From Agreia sp. Leaf210 (GTDB lineage: Bacteria > Actinomycetota > Actinomycetes > Actinomycetales > Microbacteriaceae), in contig NZ_LMKK01000002.1 in assembly GCF_001421485.1 (NCBI RefSeq), forward strand, positions 777,561 through 841,560: a stretch of 64,000 bases of DNA, written 5' to 3'. The number at the start of each line of letters is the position of its first letter. Within the stretch, counting starts at the first letter, position 1. The notes under the pieces were generated by a model. That model saw nothing but the letters and a program-made list of their open reading frames with translations, was not told where the DNA came from and did not search any database. The position numbers were made by a program, and so were the translations under genes. Positions 51,290-60,445 of the stretch are shown here, in pieces.

Positions 51290-54200
51290 TCAGGCGCCTG
51301 TCTCCGAGCCCAGCCCAAAGAACCGTTCGAAGAAGGCGCCGAGTCTCTGGATCACGCGCTGTTTCTTCTCACCGTGACCGCCATCGGCAGCGAACCGCGA
51401 GACAGGTGGCAGCACCTTCGTAATCGCGGTGCCACCGGTGCGGATCTGCCCATCTCGAAACGCAGCCTCAACGAAGACGCGAGTTTCATCCGAGCGAAGA
51501 TTCTCTTCGGTGATGATCGTCTCGAGTTCAGCTTCACGCTTAGCTGCGATGAATGCCTGCCACTCCTCATCGATCTCACCGTCGACAGAGAGGGAATCAA
51601 CGAAGTCCTCAATTAGGTCCTTCTTGTTACGCAAGCTGGGGCTAGAGTCAACGGCGCGCGAGATCTCGGCGCGAATCTCCTTGTCATCGCCATCGCCGTG
51701 TTCGTCGCGGTACTTCTGGACGAGCATGAGGATGTAGTCAACGTTGATTTCGACTTGCTTGATCAGCTCGATCTCGAAGACGATGTCGTCGTTGATCTGC
51801 TCCTTGTCGCCATCCGTAACCCTGCGGAACTCGGCATACAGGTTTAGGTAGATACTGCGGTAGTCCTGCGCTTGGCGGTCAGTCAGAATCTCATGTCCGG
51901 TGAACTCGTCGAACGAGGTGAGGATATTTTGCAGGCGCAGGATCGCGCCGAACAGCGCGATGAACTCCTTCTGCGCAGCCTCTCCGATGATCGGCTGGCC
52001 TAGAGGGAAGGCGGAGAGTAGTTCCGTGACTTTCTCTGAGTAGTCGTTGAAATATTCGCCGTAGGGCTTCAATATCACGACGCCGCGAGCATCCTTGTTA
52101 CCGAACAGGGCGATCGCATCGTTCGTGGCATCCTCAAGGTCCCGAAAAGTCACGATGTTGCCGTAGGTCTTCACCGAGTTCAGGATGCGGTTCGTGCGCG
52201 AGTACGCCTGAATGAGCCCGTGAGCGCGAAGGTTCTTGTCGACGAAGAGAGTGTTCAGCGTGGTGGCGTCGAATCCGGTGAGGAACATGTTGACGACGAT
52301 GACAAGGTCGATCTCTCTGTTCTTCAGGCGCAGAGAGAGGTCTTTGTAGTAGTTCTGGAACTTGTCGGCTGACGTGTCGTAGCTCGTGCCGAACATGCCG
52401 TTGTAGTCCTGGATGGCATCTTCCAGGAAGGAACGAGCATCCATGCTCAGCGCTCCGGTATCAAAGCCTTCCTCGTCGAGGGCTCCGTCTTCAACGGCGT
52501 CGTTCGCGCCGTAGGAGAAAATCAGCCCAACCTTCAGCTTGCGGTCAGAGGGGAGCTTCTCCTGTTGGAGCTGGAAGTGGTTGTAGTAGACACGAGCAGC
52601 ATCGATGGATGCGGTCGCGAAGAGGGCGTTGAAGCCGCGAACTCGCTTGTCGCCGAGCGTGTAGTGCTGAGCCCGCTTAGTTTTCTGGTCAAAGTGCTCC
52701 AGCGTGTAGGCCACGACCTGACTGATCCGCTCCGGTGCAAGCAGCGCCCTCTCTGTGTCGATCGACGAGACCTGCTTGTCGATTACGTTGCCCACTTTGA
52801 CGGTGTTGACGTAATCGATGCGGAAGGGCAGCACGTTCTTGTCGCTGATCGCATCCACGATCGTGTAGGTGTGCAGCTTCTGGCCAAATGCCTGCTCAGT
52901 TGTCTTCAACTTCGGATTGCCGCCACTGCCCGAGTTGGCTGCGAAGATCGGTGTTCCGGTGAAGCCGAACAGGTTGTATCGCTTGAACGCTTTCGTAATG
53001 GCGGTGTGCATGTCACCGAACTGCGAACGGTGGCACTCGTCGAAGATGATCACTACGTGGCCGTCGTAGATAGCGTGGCCCTTGTTTGCACCGATGAACG
53101 TCGACAGCTTCTGGATCGTCGTGATGATGATCCGCGCGCCGGGATCTTCGAGCTGTTTTTTCAGCACCGCGGTCGAGGTGTTCGAGTTCGCTGCGCCTTT
53201 CTCGAACCGGTCATACTCCCGCATTGTCTGGTAGTCGAGGTCCTTACGGTCCACGACGAAAAGCACCTTGTCGACAGATGGAAGCTTCGAGGCCAACTGC
53301 GCGGCCTTGAACGACGTTAGGGTCTTACCCGACCCCGTCGTATGCCACACGTAGCCACCGGCAGCGACACTGCCGAGCTGCTTGTAGTTGGTGGAGATGT
53401 CAATCTTCTGCAAGATCCGCTCGGTACCAACTATCTGGTACGGGCGCATCACCAACAGCATCTTGTCTGCGGTCAGCACGCAGTACTTCGTCAGGATGTT
53501 CAGCAGAGAGTGCTTGGCAAAGAACGTCTTCGCGAACGCCGCGAGATCCGTGATCGGCTTGTTCTGCGCATCCGCCCACCATGACGTGAACTCGAACGAG
53601 TTCGACGTCTTGCGCACTCGCTTCGAGCCAGCAGCCTCGCTCAGACGCTGGCGACGAGTCGTGTTGGAGTAGTACTTCGTCAGCGTGCCGTTACTGATCA
53701 CGAAGAGCTGCACATACTCGAAGAGACCCGAACCTGCCCAGAAGCTGTCGCGCTGGTAGCGGTCTATCTGGTTGAAGGCTTCGCGGATATCAACGCCGCG
53801 CCGCTTCAACTCGATGTGCACCATCGGTAAACCGTTGACCAAGACGGTGACGTCATAGCGATTCGAGCGAGCCGCACCACCGTCGCCTTGATCGATCGCG
53901 TACTGGTTAATCACCTGCAGTCGATTGTTGTGGATGTTCTGCTTATCGATCAGCAGGATGTTCTTCGTCGAACCGTCATCACGCTTCAGCAGTTGAACGT
54001 GATCCTCCTGGACGCGCACCGTCTTCTCGACAATGCCATCATTCGCACCGGCGACGCGCTCGGTGAAGAACTGTAGCCATTCGGAATCCGAGAAGATGAT
54101 GCCGTTCAAGGCCTCAAGCTGGGTGCGCAGGTTGGCGACGATGTGCGTCTCGCTGGCGATCGGAAGGTACTCGTACGCCTGGGACTTGAGCAGGCGAATC

Positions 54201-54331
54201 AACTCGTTCTCAAGATCTGCCTCCGACTGATACGCAGTCTCGGCTCTAGCATCAGGGACGTACTCAGCAACGACCGTGCTCTCGGCTGATAACGCGATCG
54301 GATCATATTTCCGTGGAGTCGAATCACTCAT
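51290..54331 (-). CDS. hsdR: Type I restriction enzyme R subunit
   Basis: 1013 aa. N-terminal nuclease domain with the D...ExK motif (YDVTVLVNGLPMVHIELKRRG, about residues 160-178), then a superfamily 2 helicase/translocase: Walker A VWHTTGSGKTLTSF, DEAD-type box IIFDECHRSQFGD, FGFTGTPIF, and motif VI region LIQAYSRTNRILN. The C-terminal helical domain binds the methylase core. It uses ATP to translocate and cut DNA lacking the methylation mark. It overlaps hsdS by 4 bp. Confidence 0.96.
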   Translation of the reverse strand: MSDSTPRKYDPIALSAESTVVAEYVPDARAETAYQSEADLENELIRLLKSQAYEYLPIASETHIVANLRTQLEALNGIIFSDSEWLQFFTERVAGANDGIVEKTVRVQEDHVQLLKRDDGSTKNILLIDKQNIHNNRLQVINQYAIDQGDGGAARSNRYDVTVLVNGLPMVHIELKRRGVDIREAFNQIDRYQRDSFWAGSGLFEYVQLFVISNGTLTKYYSNTTRRQRLSEAAGSKRVRKTSNSFEFTSWWADAQNKPITDLAAFAKTFFAKHSLLNILTKYCVLTADKMLLVMRPYQIVGTERILQKIDISTNYKQLGSVAAGGYVWHTTGSGKTLTSFKAAQLASKLPSVDKVLFVVDRKDLDYQTMREYDRFEKGAANSNTSTAVLKKQLEDPGARIIITTIQKLSTFIGANKGHAIYDGHVVIIFDECHRSQFGDMHTAITKAFKRYNLFGFTGTPIFAANSGSGGNPKLKTTEQAFGQKLHTYTIVDAISDKNVLPFRIDYVNTVKVGNVIDKQVSSIDTERALLAPERISQVVAYTLEHFDQKTKRAQHYTLGDKRVRGFNALFATASIDAARVYYNHFQLQQEKLPSDRKLKVGLIFSYGANDAVEDGALDEEGFDTGALSMDARSFLEDAIQDYNGMFGTSYDTSADKFQNYYKDLSLRLKNREIDLVIVVNMFLTGFDATTLNTLFVDKNLRAHGLIQAYSRTNRILNSVKTYGNIVTFRDLEDATNDAIALFGNKDARGVVILKPYGEYFNDYSEKVTELLSAFPLGQPIIGEAAQKEFIALFGAILRLQNILTSFDEFTGHEILTDRQAQDYRSIYLNLYAEFRRVTDGDKEQINDDIVFEIELIKQVEINVDYILMLVQKYRDEHGDGDDKEIRAEISRAVDSSPSLRNKKDLIEDFVDSLSVDGEIDEEWQAFIAAKREAELETIITEENLRSDETRVFVEAAFRDGQIRTGGTAITKVLPPVSRFAADGGHGEKKQRVIQRLGAFFERFFGLGSETGA

Positions 54332-55473
54332 GCAGATATCTCCTCAAACGTGAGGAGGTTGTCACGATAGTACTGATACTGCTTGCGACGAGCAGCGAGC
54401 TCTGCAGGGAGACCGATGCTGAGGTCGTTCACCAGAGCATCGAATCTATCGAGAGCCAAAACAATTCGCTGTTGCTCGTGAATCGAGGGCACGGGGATGC
54501 GTAGCCGGTTTAGGACAGTTTGCGTCTGGCTCGGGACGCCTCCGGCTTGATTCATTTGGCCAAGGCCCATCGTGAGCAACTGGTGAAAAAGGAACTTCGG
54601 CTCGATCTGGGATGCGTCTACCTCAGTGCTGAAAATCGTGTCTACGTTCCAAAATGGGCCCTCGACAAAAAACAAGTTGCCAAGCGACCCCTTACGAGGA
54701 ATCAGAACCGACGGCCCTCGCGCTGCCGCGGTGTCGGCATAACGCATAATGCCGCCGCTGCCATAAACCGGGATATCGCCGTCACTAAGCGCTTTATGAT
54801 CCTTACCGTTTCTAATACGCACAACTTCGCCGAGCATTCTGAAGTCCGTTGTATCTGCCTTAAACGTCAGCAGCTCTGAACGGTAGTGCTCGTATTGGCG
54901 GCGGCGGGCTTCTAGCTCCGCTTCCAGCTCCGCTTTCAGCTCCGCTTCCAGCTGAGTGAACTGATCCAGGATTCTCACGATCTCCCGCTGCACCTCAAGA
55001 GCTGGCACCGGTATTCGGAGTTTTAGAAAGTCTTCTCGATGAAGCCGCTTGTGACTATTTGTGCTCCCCGTAACTGTTCCTGAGAGCCAGCTCATCTTCG
55101 TCAGGACGAAGTAATACATGTACCGCAGTTCCAGGACGCCCTGGTCAGGCTCAATTGGATAGAACTCAGGCGAGCAATACGAGTTCAGTGGGACGGATTC
55201 AAGCGGCCAAACACGTGGAATATGCGGATTCAGTTTTGACACAAGAACGCAAGGGCCTCCAAGCCGGGTCTTTGCGGAGCCAACCTCGATCCCCACGAGC
55301 TTCTCTGGCGACTTGCTCTGATCGAATGAGGGCAAGCTGAAGACCGTCACAGTCTCGTTTCCCATTGCAGAGGGTTGAACGTTACGGCCAAGGATCGCAG
55401 CGACCTTGCCTAATGGCAAATGCGGCACGCCGTCGGGCGCAAGTTCCGATATCAGTTCATCGATGCGGCTCAC
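54328..55473 (-). CDS. hsdS: Type I restriction-modification specificity subunit S
   Basis: 381 aa, two target-recognition domains, each ending in a helical spacer: RIPVPALEVQREIVRILDQFTQLEAEL in the first half and RIPVPSIHEQQRIVLALDRFDALVND in the second. The central spacer contains a tandem repeat of four residues (EAEL-KAEL-EAEL). Base composition is lower in GC than in hsdR and hsdM, as is usual for the variable recognition domains. It sets the DNA sequence that HsdM methylates and HsdR defends against. Overlaps hsdM by 4 bp. Confidence 0.95.
   Translation of the reverse strand: MSRIDELISELAPDGVPHLPLGKVAAILGRNVQPSAMGNETVTVFSLPSFDQSKSPEKLVGIEVGSAKTRLGGPCVLVSKLNPHIPRVWPLESVPLNSYCSPEFYPIEPDQGVLELRYMYYFVLTKMSWLSGTVTGSTNSHKRLHREDFLKLRIPVPALEVQREIVRILDQFTQLEAELKAELEAELEARRRQYEHYRSELLTFKADTTDFRMLGEVVRIRNGKDHKALSDGDIPVYGSGGIMRYADTAAARGPSVLIPRKGSLGNLFFVEGPFWNVDTIFSTEVDASQIEPKFLFHQLLTMGLGQMNQAGGVPSQTQTVLNRLRIPVPSIHEQQRIVLALDRFDALVNDLSIGLPAELAARRKQYQYYRDNLLTFEEISA
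54913..54948 (-). repeat. Three 12-bp tandem repeats in the hsdS spacer
   Basis: Three adjacent 12-bp units on the plus strand (TAGCTCCGCTTC, CAGCTCCGCTTT, CAGCTCCGCTTC), plus five bases of a fourth, encode xAEL repeats in the central helix of HsdS. In EcoR124I and EcoDXXI, two versus three copies of TAEL change the gap between the two half-sites of the recognition sequence by one base. Confidence 0.85.
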
Positions 55474-57038
55474 TGCGTGCCCTCCAGATCCGCGACGATC
55501 TCGTCGATGGAGGTGCGAAGTTCGGCCTGCCGCGCGACGATACGAGCAATCTCGGTGTTCAGTTCAGTGATGTCAACAGCCACCCGAGTGTCTTCGGCCA
55601 CGACGTAAGACGACACCGCGATGTTGTACTCGTTGGCTGCGATGTCTTCGTTCGCGACGACCTTGGCGAAGTACTCCGCATCATCTCGCGTGGTGAACGC
55701 GTCGAGAATCTTTGCTTGATTCGCTTCTGCGAGCTTGTTCTTGTTGCCGGTGCGTTTGAACTCCACTGAGGCATCGATGAAGAGAACTGCGTTGTCGTTC
55801 TTGGACTTCTTGAGCACGATGATGCAGGTCGCGATTGTGGTGCCGAAGAATAGATCTGGCGGCAATTGGATGACGGCGTCTACGTAGTTGTTGTCGATCA
55901 GGTACTTGCGAATCTTGGCTTCCGCTCCCCCGCGGTAGAGAACGCCGGGGAACTCAACGATCGCCGCAGTGCCGTTGACCGCTAGCCACGACAAGATGTG
56001 CATCGTGAAAGCCAGGTCAGCCTTCGACTTTGGCGCAAGCACTCCGGCCGGGGCAAACCGTGGATCGTTAATCATCAGAGGGTTCGCGTCGCCGTCCCAC
56101 TTGATCGAGTAGGGCGGGTTAGAAACGATCGCTTCGAACGGTTCTTCGTCCCAGTGCGCCGGGTCGGTAAGGGTGTCTCCGTGAGCGAGATTGAACTTCT
56201 CGTAGTTCACGTCGTGCAGGAACATGTTGATGCGGGCGAGGTTGTAGGTGGTCAGGTTGATTTCCTGCCCATAGAAGCCCTGTCGCACATTACCTTTGCC
56301 GAGGACCTTGTCGAACTTCAGCAGCAGCGATCCGGAACCGACGGCGGGGTCGTAGACCTTGTTGACCTGGGTCTTGCCGACCACGGTGATGCGGGCAAGG
56401 AGTTCTGAGACCTCTTGCGGCGTGTAGTACTCACCACCGGACTTACCTGCACTTGAAGCGTACATCTGCATTAGATACTCGTAGGCGTCACCGAACAGGT
56501 CGATGGCATTTTCGTCGAAGTTGCCGAGTGGAAGATCGCCGATTGCGTTAAGAAGTTTAACGAGCTTCTCGTTGCGCTTGGCGACGCTGTTTCCGAGCTT
56601 TGAGCTGTTCACGTCGAGGTCGTCGAACAGGCCCTTGAGGTCATCTTCACTGTCGCTACCGACGGCCGAACCTTCGATGTTCTTGAAGACTCGCGCGAGC
56701 GTCTCATTCAGATTCGCGTCTTGCGGTGCGGCCCTTCGCACGTTGCGAAAGAGCTCCGACGGAAGAATGTAAAAACCCTTCTCATCGACCGTGTCCTTTC
56801 GACCGTGTTCCGCCTGAGAGTCGGGTAGCTTTGCGTAATCAAATCCTTGGTCACCCGCCTCGTGCTCGCCGGCATTTATGTAAGTGGCGAGGTTCTCCGA
56901 GATGAACCGGTAGAACAGCATGCCGAGCACGTAAGACTTGAAGTCCCATCCGTCAACGGAGCCTCGAAGGTCATTCGCGATGCGCCAAATTGTCTTGTGA
57001 ATCTCGGCGCGCTGAGCTTCCTTGGTGGTGGGTGCCAT
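55470..57038 (-). CDS. hsdM: Type I restriction-modification methyltransferase subunit M
   Basis: 522 aa. N-terminal helical domain (IHKTIWRIANDLRGSVDGWDFKSYVLGMLFYRFISENL) followed by the N6-adenine methylase: SAM-binding VYDPAVGSGSLLL and catalytic IVSNPPYS (about residue 312), with GEYYTPQEVSELLARI before it. First gene of hsdMSR, start behind AGGAG. Together with HsdS it protects host DNA. Confidence 0.96.
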   Translation of the reverse strand: MAPTTKEAQRAEIHKTIWRIANDLRGSVDGWDFKSYVLGMLFYRFISENLATYINAGEHEAGDQGFDYAKLPDSQAEHGRKDTVDEKGFYILPSELFRNVRRAAPQDANLNETLARVFKNIEGSAVGSDSEDDLKGLFDDLDVNSSKLGNSVAKRNEKLVKLLNAIGDLPLGNFDENAIDLFGDAYEYLMQMYASSAGKSGGEYYTPQEVSELLARITVVGKTQVNKVYDPAVGSGSLLLKFDKVLGKGNVRQGFYGQEINLTTYNLARINMFLHDVNYEKFNLAHGDTLTDPAHWDEEPFEAIVSNPPYSIKWDGDANPLMINDPRFAPAGVLAPKSKADLAFTMHILSWLAVNGTAAIVEFPGVLYRGGAEAKIRKYLIDNNYVDAVIQLPPDLFFGTTIATCIIVLKKSKNDNAVLFIDASVEFKRTGNKNKLAEANQAKILDAFTTRDDAEYFAKVVANEDIAANEYNIAVSSYVVAEDTRVAVDITELNTEIARIVARQAELRTSIDEIVADLEGTQ

Positions 57039-57261
57039 GTTTTTATCTCCTGCGCTTTAGAGCGCGGTCATGTGGTGTTCGCGTAGTTCATTCACGATAG
57101 CGGTGCGAACCTCTAGCGGTTCATCGGCGCACCTCAGCCATGAAGGCCGTTTGTGTCCGGGAGAGATGCCCACCGACTGTTCGCGGTTATCAGATCCAAA
57201 CGCACAACGAGGCTGCCGAATAGTCTCAGTACCGCCAGTGGGACTGGCCTCAAAATAGGTC

Positions 57262-58560
57262 TCAGCCAGGACCCTTCAACAACCGCTCCAACCCCGCCTC
57301 ATTCACAATCGTGATCCCATAGTCACGCGCCTTCCGCGCCTTACCCGACAGCGAATCCGGGTCGGACGCGACCACCAGCTTCACCTTCTTCGTGATCGCC
57401 GGCCGCGGCTCAAAACCTCGCTGCTCCAACTCCCGATGCCAGTCCTCACGACTGCGCCGCATGTCGCCCGTCAGAACCACAAGGTCGCCGACCTCCAGTC
57501 GGAATGCGCCTGCCACTCGCGGAGAAGCCGAACCCTGAGAACCGACTGAACCATTAGCATCCACAGGCGCTGCATGCCTGCCGACGCTCTTCGCTGGCGG
57601 CTCAACCGCTGCTGCTACGTAGACGGCCGGCAGCCCCAGAAGAGTGGCAACGGCAGTGAGGTCGGCGATCTCATCGAGCGTGAGAACGCCGTCGGCCCAT
57701 GCCACGTTGACCACAGCCTCGAAGTACTCGATGTGCAGACGTTCACACGTTGATCGGCTGATGCTCAGCTCGTCGGCGAGGCGAACGAGCGCGTTCGCCT
57801 CGTGCACCGACAGCTGGCGATCGAGCAGACACTGGTCAAGCAGAGCCCAGTAGTTCTGGTGCTCGGCCGGTCCGCCGAACTCGGGCAGCTTGTCGGCGAT
57901 GCGCTGCAGGAATGTCGATGTGTTGCTTGAGGCCGCGGTCGCCTCCCGTGCTCGCCACACTTCGTCGAGAACGGTCTGCTTGGAGAGCACGGGCCACACG
58001 GCGTCGAGTGCACGGTCGAGACTGTCGTTCCACAGTTCGGATCCCTCCGACGCCGCGATGTACTCGCCGAGCAGGCGGGCTGTGGCCGACGCGTCAACGC
58101 TGGCCCGGTGAGCATTCTCTAGGTCGATGTCGAAGGCGGCACAGCAATCGGCAAGCGAACGCCCCGCGCCGGGAATGAAGTCTCGAGCAAGCTGCATCGT
58201 GCAGAGATGCTCGATGTCCAGGGCGGATGCCTGCGGATACCCCGACCGCGCCAGCTCGGCCAGCAGAAAGCGCAGATCGAAGCTGGCGTTGTGTGCGACG
58301 AGCACGCGGCCGCCCAGCAGATCGACGAGATGCGGGGCGATGGCTGCGAACGTGGGCGCATCTAGAATGTCGGCCGATCGGATGCCGTGGATGTGCTGCG
58401 CTCCGAGGTCTCGCTGCGGATTGACCAGCGTCTCCCACCGGCCGGTCACGCGCCCGGAATCGTTGACGTGCACGACGGCAACCTCGACAACGCGGTCGTG
58501 CCCACCGGGGAAAAGCCCGGTCGTTTCGAAGTCGAGAACGGCGAAGCCTGGGCCGGCCAT
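57262..58560 (-). CDS. DEDDh exonuclease (DnaQ-like) with BRCT domain
   Basis: 432 aa. The N-terminal DnaQ-type 3'-5' exonuclease has all motifs: Asp10/Glu12 in AVLDFETTG, Asp in VAHNASFDLRFLL, and His/Asp in AHRASVDASATARLL. A helical middle part (ANALVRLADELSISRSTCERLH...VVNVAWADGVLTLDEIADLTAVATLLGL) resembles the TerB fold. The C-terminus (about 355-430) is a BRCT domain (GDLVVLTGDMRRSREDWHRELEQRGFEPR...SGKARKARDYGITIVNEAGLERLL). Such proteins act in DNA repair; between two restriction systems it may be part of the island. Convergence with neighbours is absent: it reads toward hsdM. Confidence 0.85.
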   Translation of the reverse strand: MAGPGFAVLDFETTGLFPGGHDRVVEVAVVHVNDSGRVTGRWETLVNPQRDLGAQHIHGIRSADILDAPTFAAIAPHLVDLLGGRVLVAHNASFDLRFLLAELARSGYPQASALDIEHLCTMQLARDFIPGAGRSLADCCAAFDIDLENAHRASVDASATARLLGEYIAASEGSELWNDSLDRALDAVWPVLSKQTVLDEVWRAREATAASSNTSTFLQRIADKLPEFGGPAEHQNYWALLDQCLLDRQLSVHEANALVRLADELSISRSTCERLHIEYFEAVVNVAWADGVLTLDEIADLTAVATLLGLPAVYVAAAVEPPAKSVGRHAAPVDANGSVGSQGSASPRVAGAFRLEVGDLVVLTGDMRRSREDWHRELEQRGFEPRPAITKKVKLVVASDPDSLSGKARKARDYGITIVNEAGLERLLKGPG

Positions 58561-58794
58561 GGTGGAACCTCCTGGTTGATACCTATTCGAACGTATCGGA
58601 ATGGTGTGCGCGCGTGACAGCCCTCGAACGGGGTGAGGTCAGCGGCGACTTGGAAATACTGCACCCGATGAGCAGGTGACACCGTAGGTTGGGACAGACC
58701 GACTCGCGTTCGGCCTCATTGGTCGCGTGAAGCGCAATCCTCTTCGGCCGTGTTCGGCCCAATGCTGCTCAACCGAATCCCCTAGATTGCTGAC

Positions 58795-59967
58795 ATGCCC
58801 AAACGAGTACTAGAACAGCACTTAGCCGTCTTCGGGGAAAGCGGGAGCGGCAAAAGTGTCCTAATCTCCTCCTTCTACGGGCTTATGCGCGAGAGACAAA
58901 CGCAGGAGCGGACACGGCTCGACGTGGTGGCAGATGACGCCGGTCAGGGAGATAGACTCTTTCAGAACTAGCTCGGCATGGGACGCGATGGGCAGGTTCC
59001 TTCGGCAAATCGGTTCTCATCGACCCCCTACTCCTTTACCGCTCGGCTCAAATACCGACCCGACTCGAAGAAGTCGGCTGACTATGACGGCATCCGACTC
59101 GTGTGGCACGACTACCCGGGCGAGTGGTTTCATGAATCACCAAGTGGCCCCGAAGAGGACCAGCGTCGCGCCGACACGTTCCGCTCACTGCTGGCATCGG
59201 ATGTCGCACTCGTCCTCGTCGACGGAGAAGAGCTCAAGAGGAATGCGGGCCGCGAGGAAGAGTACCTGAGACTCTTGTTTACCAATGTCCGAAATGGTCT
59301 CCTGCCGATCGTGGAGGACCTGCTGGAGAGCGGCAAACCTCTCGCGCGATTCCCTAGAATATGGATGTTTGCATTATCGAAGTCCGACGTACTTCCCGAG
59401 ATCGAGGTAGCGGACTTCCGAGATCTCGTTGTCCTGAAAGCTGCGCACGAGGTCGGACAGCTTCGGAACCTACTTAAGCAGGTGGTCCTCGGCAATGAGG
59501 CACTGTCGGTCGGCGAAGATTTTGTATTGCTCTCGTCGGCGAAATTTACACCGGGGGCGATTGAGTTTTCACATCGGGTGGGGGTCGACCTCATCATGCC
59601 AATCGCAAGCGTGCTGCCTCTTGAGCGCTTCGTGCGCTGGGCCGATTCTCGCAACCTGCGAGGAAAAGTCGCCGAAACACTCCTCGGCCAGGCAAGCGCG
59701 CTCGCCGGCGTTGTCGCCGTGTTGGTCGGTTTTATCGGCCGAGCCGCCAGGCTTCCGGGGCCGGTGGGCGCCGTCGCTGCATTCATATCGTCCGTGATCT
59801 CTAAGGAAATGATCGAGAAGGCCGCGAATCTTGCCGGAGTCAAGCTTCGGGAAGCCAATGCTGAGGCCGTGGCGAAGGGAGACTACCTTCGTGCCGCGCT
59901 GACTCAGTTTGGAGTTGATCTAGAAGAGGGCGAGGAGCGAGAGGTCTTGCTGCGGAGCCGAAGATGA
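58795..59967 (+). pseudogene. P-loop (TRAFAC-type) GTPase gene with in-frame TAG
   Basis: A frame of 390 codons from the ATG at 58795: Walker A GESGSGKSV at about residue 15, then TAG at 58969-58971 after 58 codons, then the same frame continues to 59967 with the switch-II motif DYPGEWF, DVALVLVDGEEL, the base-recognition-like ALSKSD and a hydrophobic C-terminal segment (LAGVVAVLVGFIGRAARLPG). No shift is needed, so one nonsense codon splits an intact GTPase. Translation could restart at 58978, giving a 329-aa protein without a P-loop. It overlaps the next gene by 4 bp. A role in a GTPase-based conflict system is inferred. Confidence 0.75.
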
Positions 59968-60308
59968 GATTGATTTGGGCGACGCGAGGCCGGACCTGGG
60001 GATTTCGATTCCTACGACGGGGTGGTTTGACCGACCCTCTGCCTACTTACAGCCTGGCCTTCGCCGAGTTCGAAGGTATGACGCACGTGTGGAATCGAAG
60101 CGGCGACATGACTGCATTGCGGTTTGAAGATCCACTCGGCAGGAAGGATCGCGCAGGAAGAGTCGTGCCTCATGACTTCGTGGTCTTCGGCGACCTCCCT
60201 GCTCAGGTTAATTCAGTCTCGTCGGGCATCAATGACATATGGCCGATCGTCGAGGCAGAGTACGCCCGAAACTACGACTCGCTGGAGCCTCACATAAGCG
60301 ACGACTGA
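59964..60308 (+). CDS. Small hypothetical partner of the GTPase
   Basis: 114 aa. Starts within the GTPase stop (ATGA). It opens with MRLIWATRGRTWGFRFLRRGG and contains DPLPTYSLAFAEFEG and GRVVPHDFVVFGDLP; no catalytic motif, signal peptide or membrane helix. I do not recognise a named domain. Translational coupling suggests a dedicated partner or effector of the GTPase. Confidence 0.65.
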   Translation: MRLIWATRGRTWGFRFLRRGGLTDPLPTYSLAFAEFEGMTHVWNRSGDMTALRFEDPLGRKDRAGRVVPHDFVVFGDLPAQVNSVSSGINDIWPIVEAEYARNYDSLEPHISDD

Positions 60309-60445
60309 ACGTTCGGCGCTCTGTCCTCACGACTCGCCCCGCAACCCATGACGATTGTGACCAAGCCGAATCCCCTGAGCTGTCGAGTGCTACTACAGTG
60401 CGGATTCAAGCAAGAGCTACCTGGACAGATAGTTTTCTTCGCTGC

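Noticed and set aside
57057-57261. Leftward open stretch just before hsdM ending in AIVNELREHHMTAL
   Set aside because: Reads plausibly for a few dozen codons but has no start codon with a ribosome site and no recognisable family; probably chance or a scrap.
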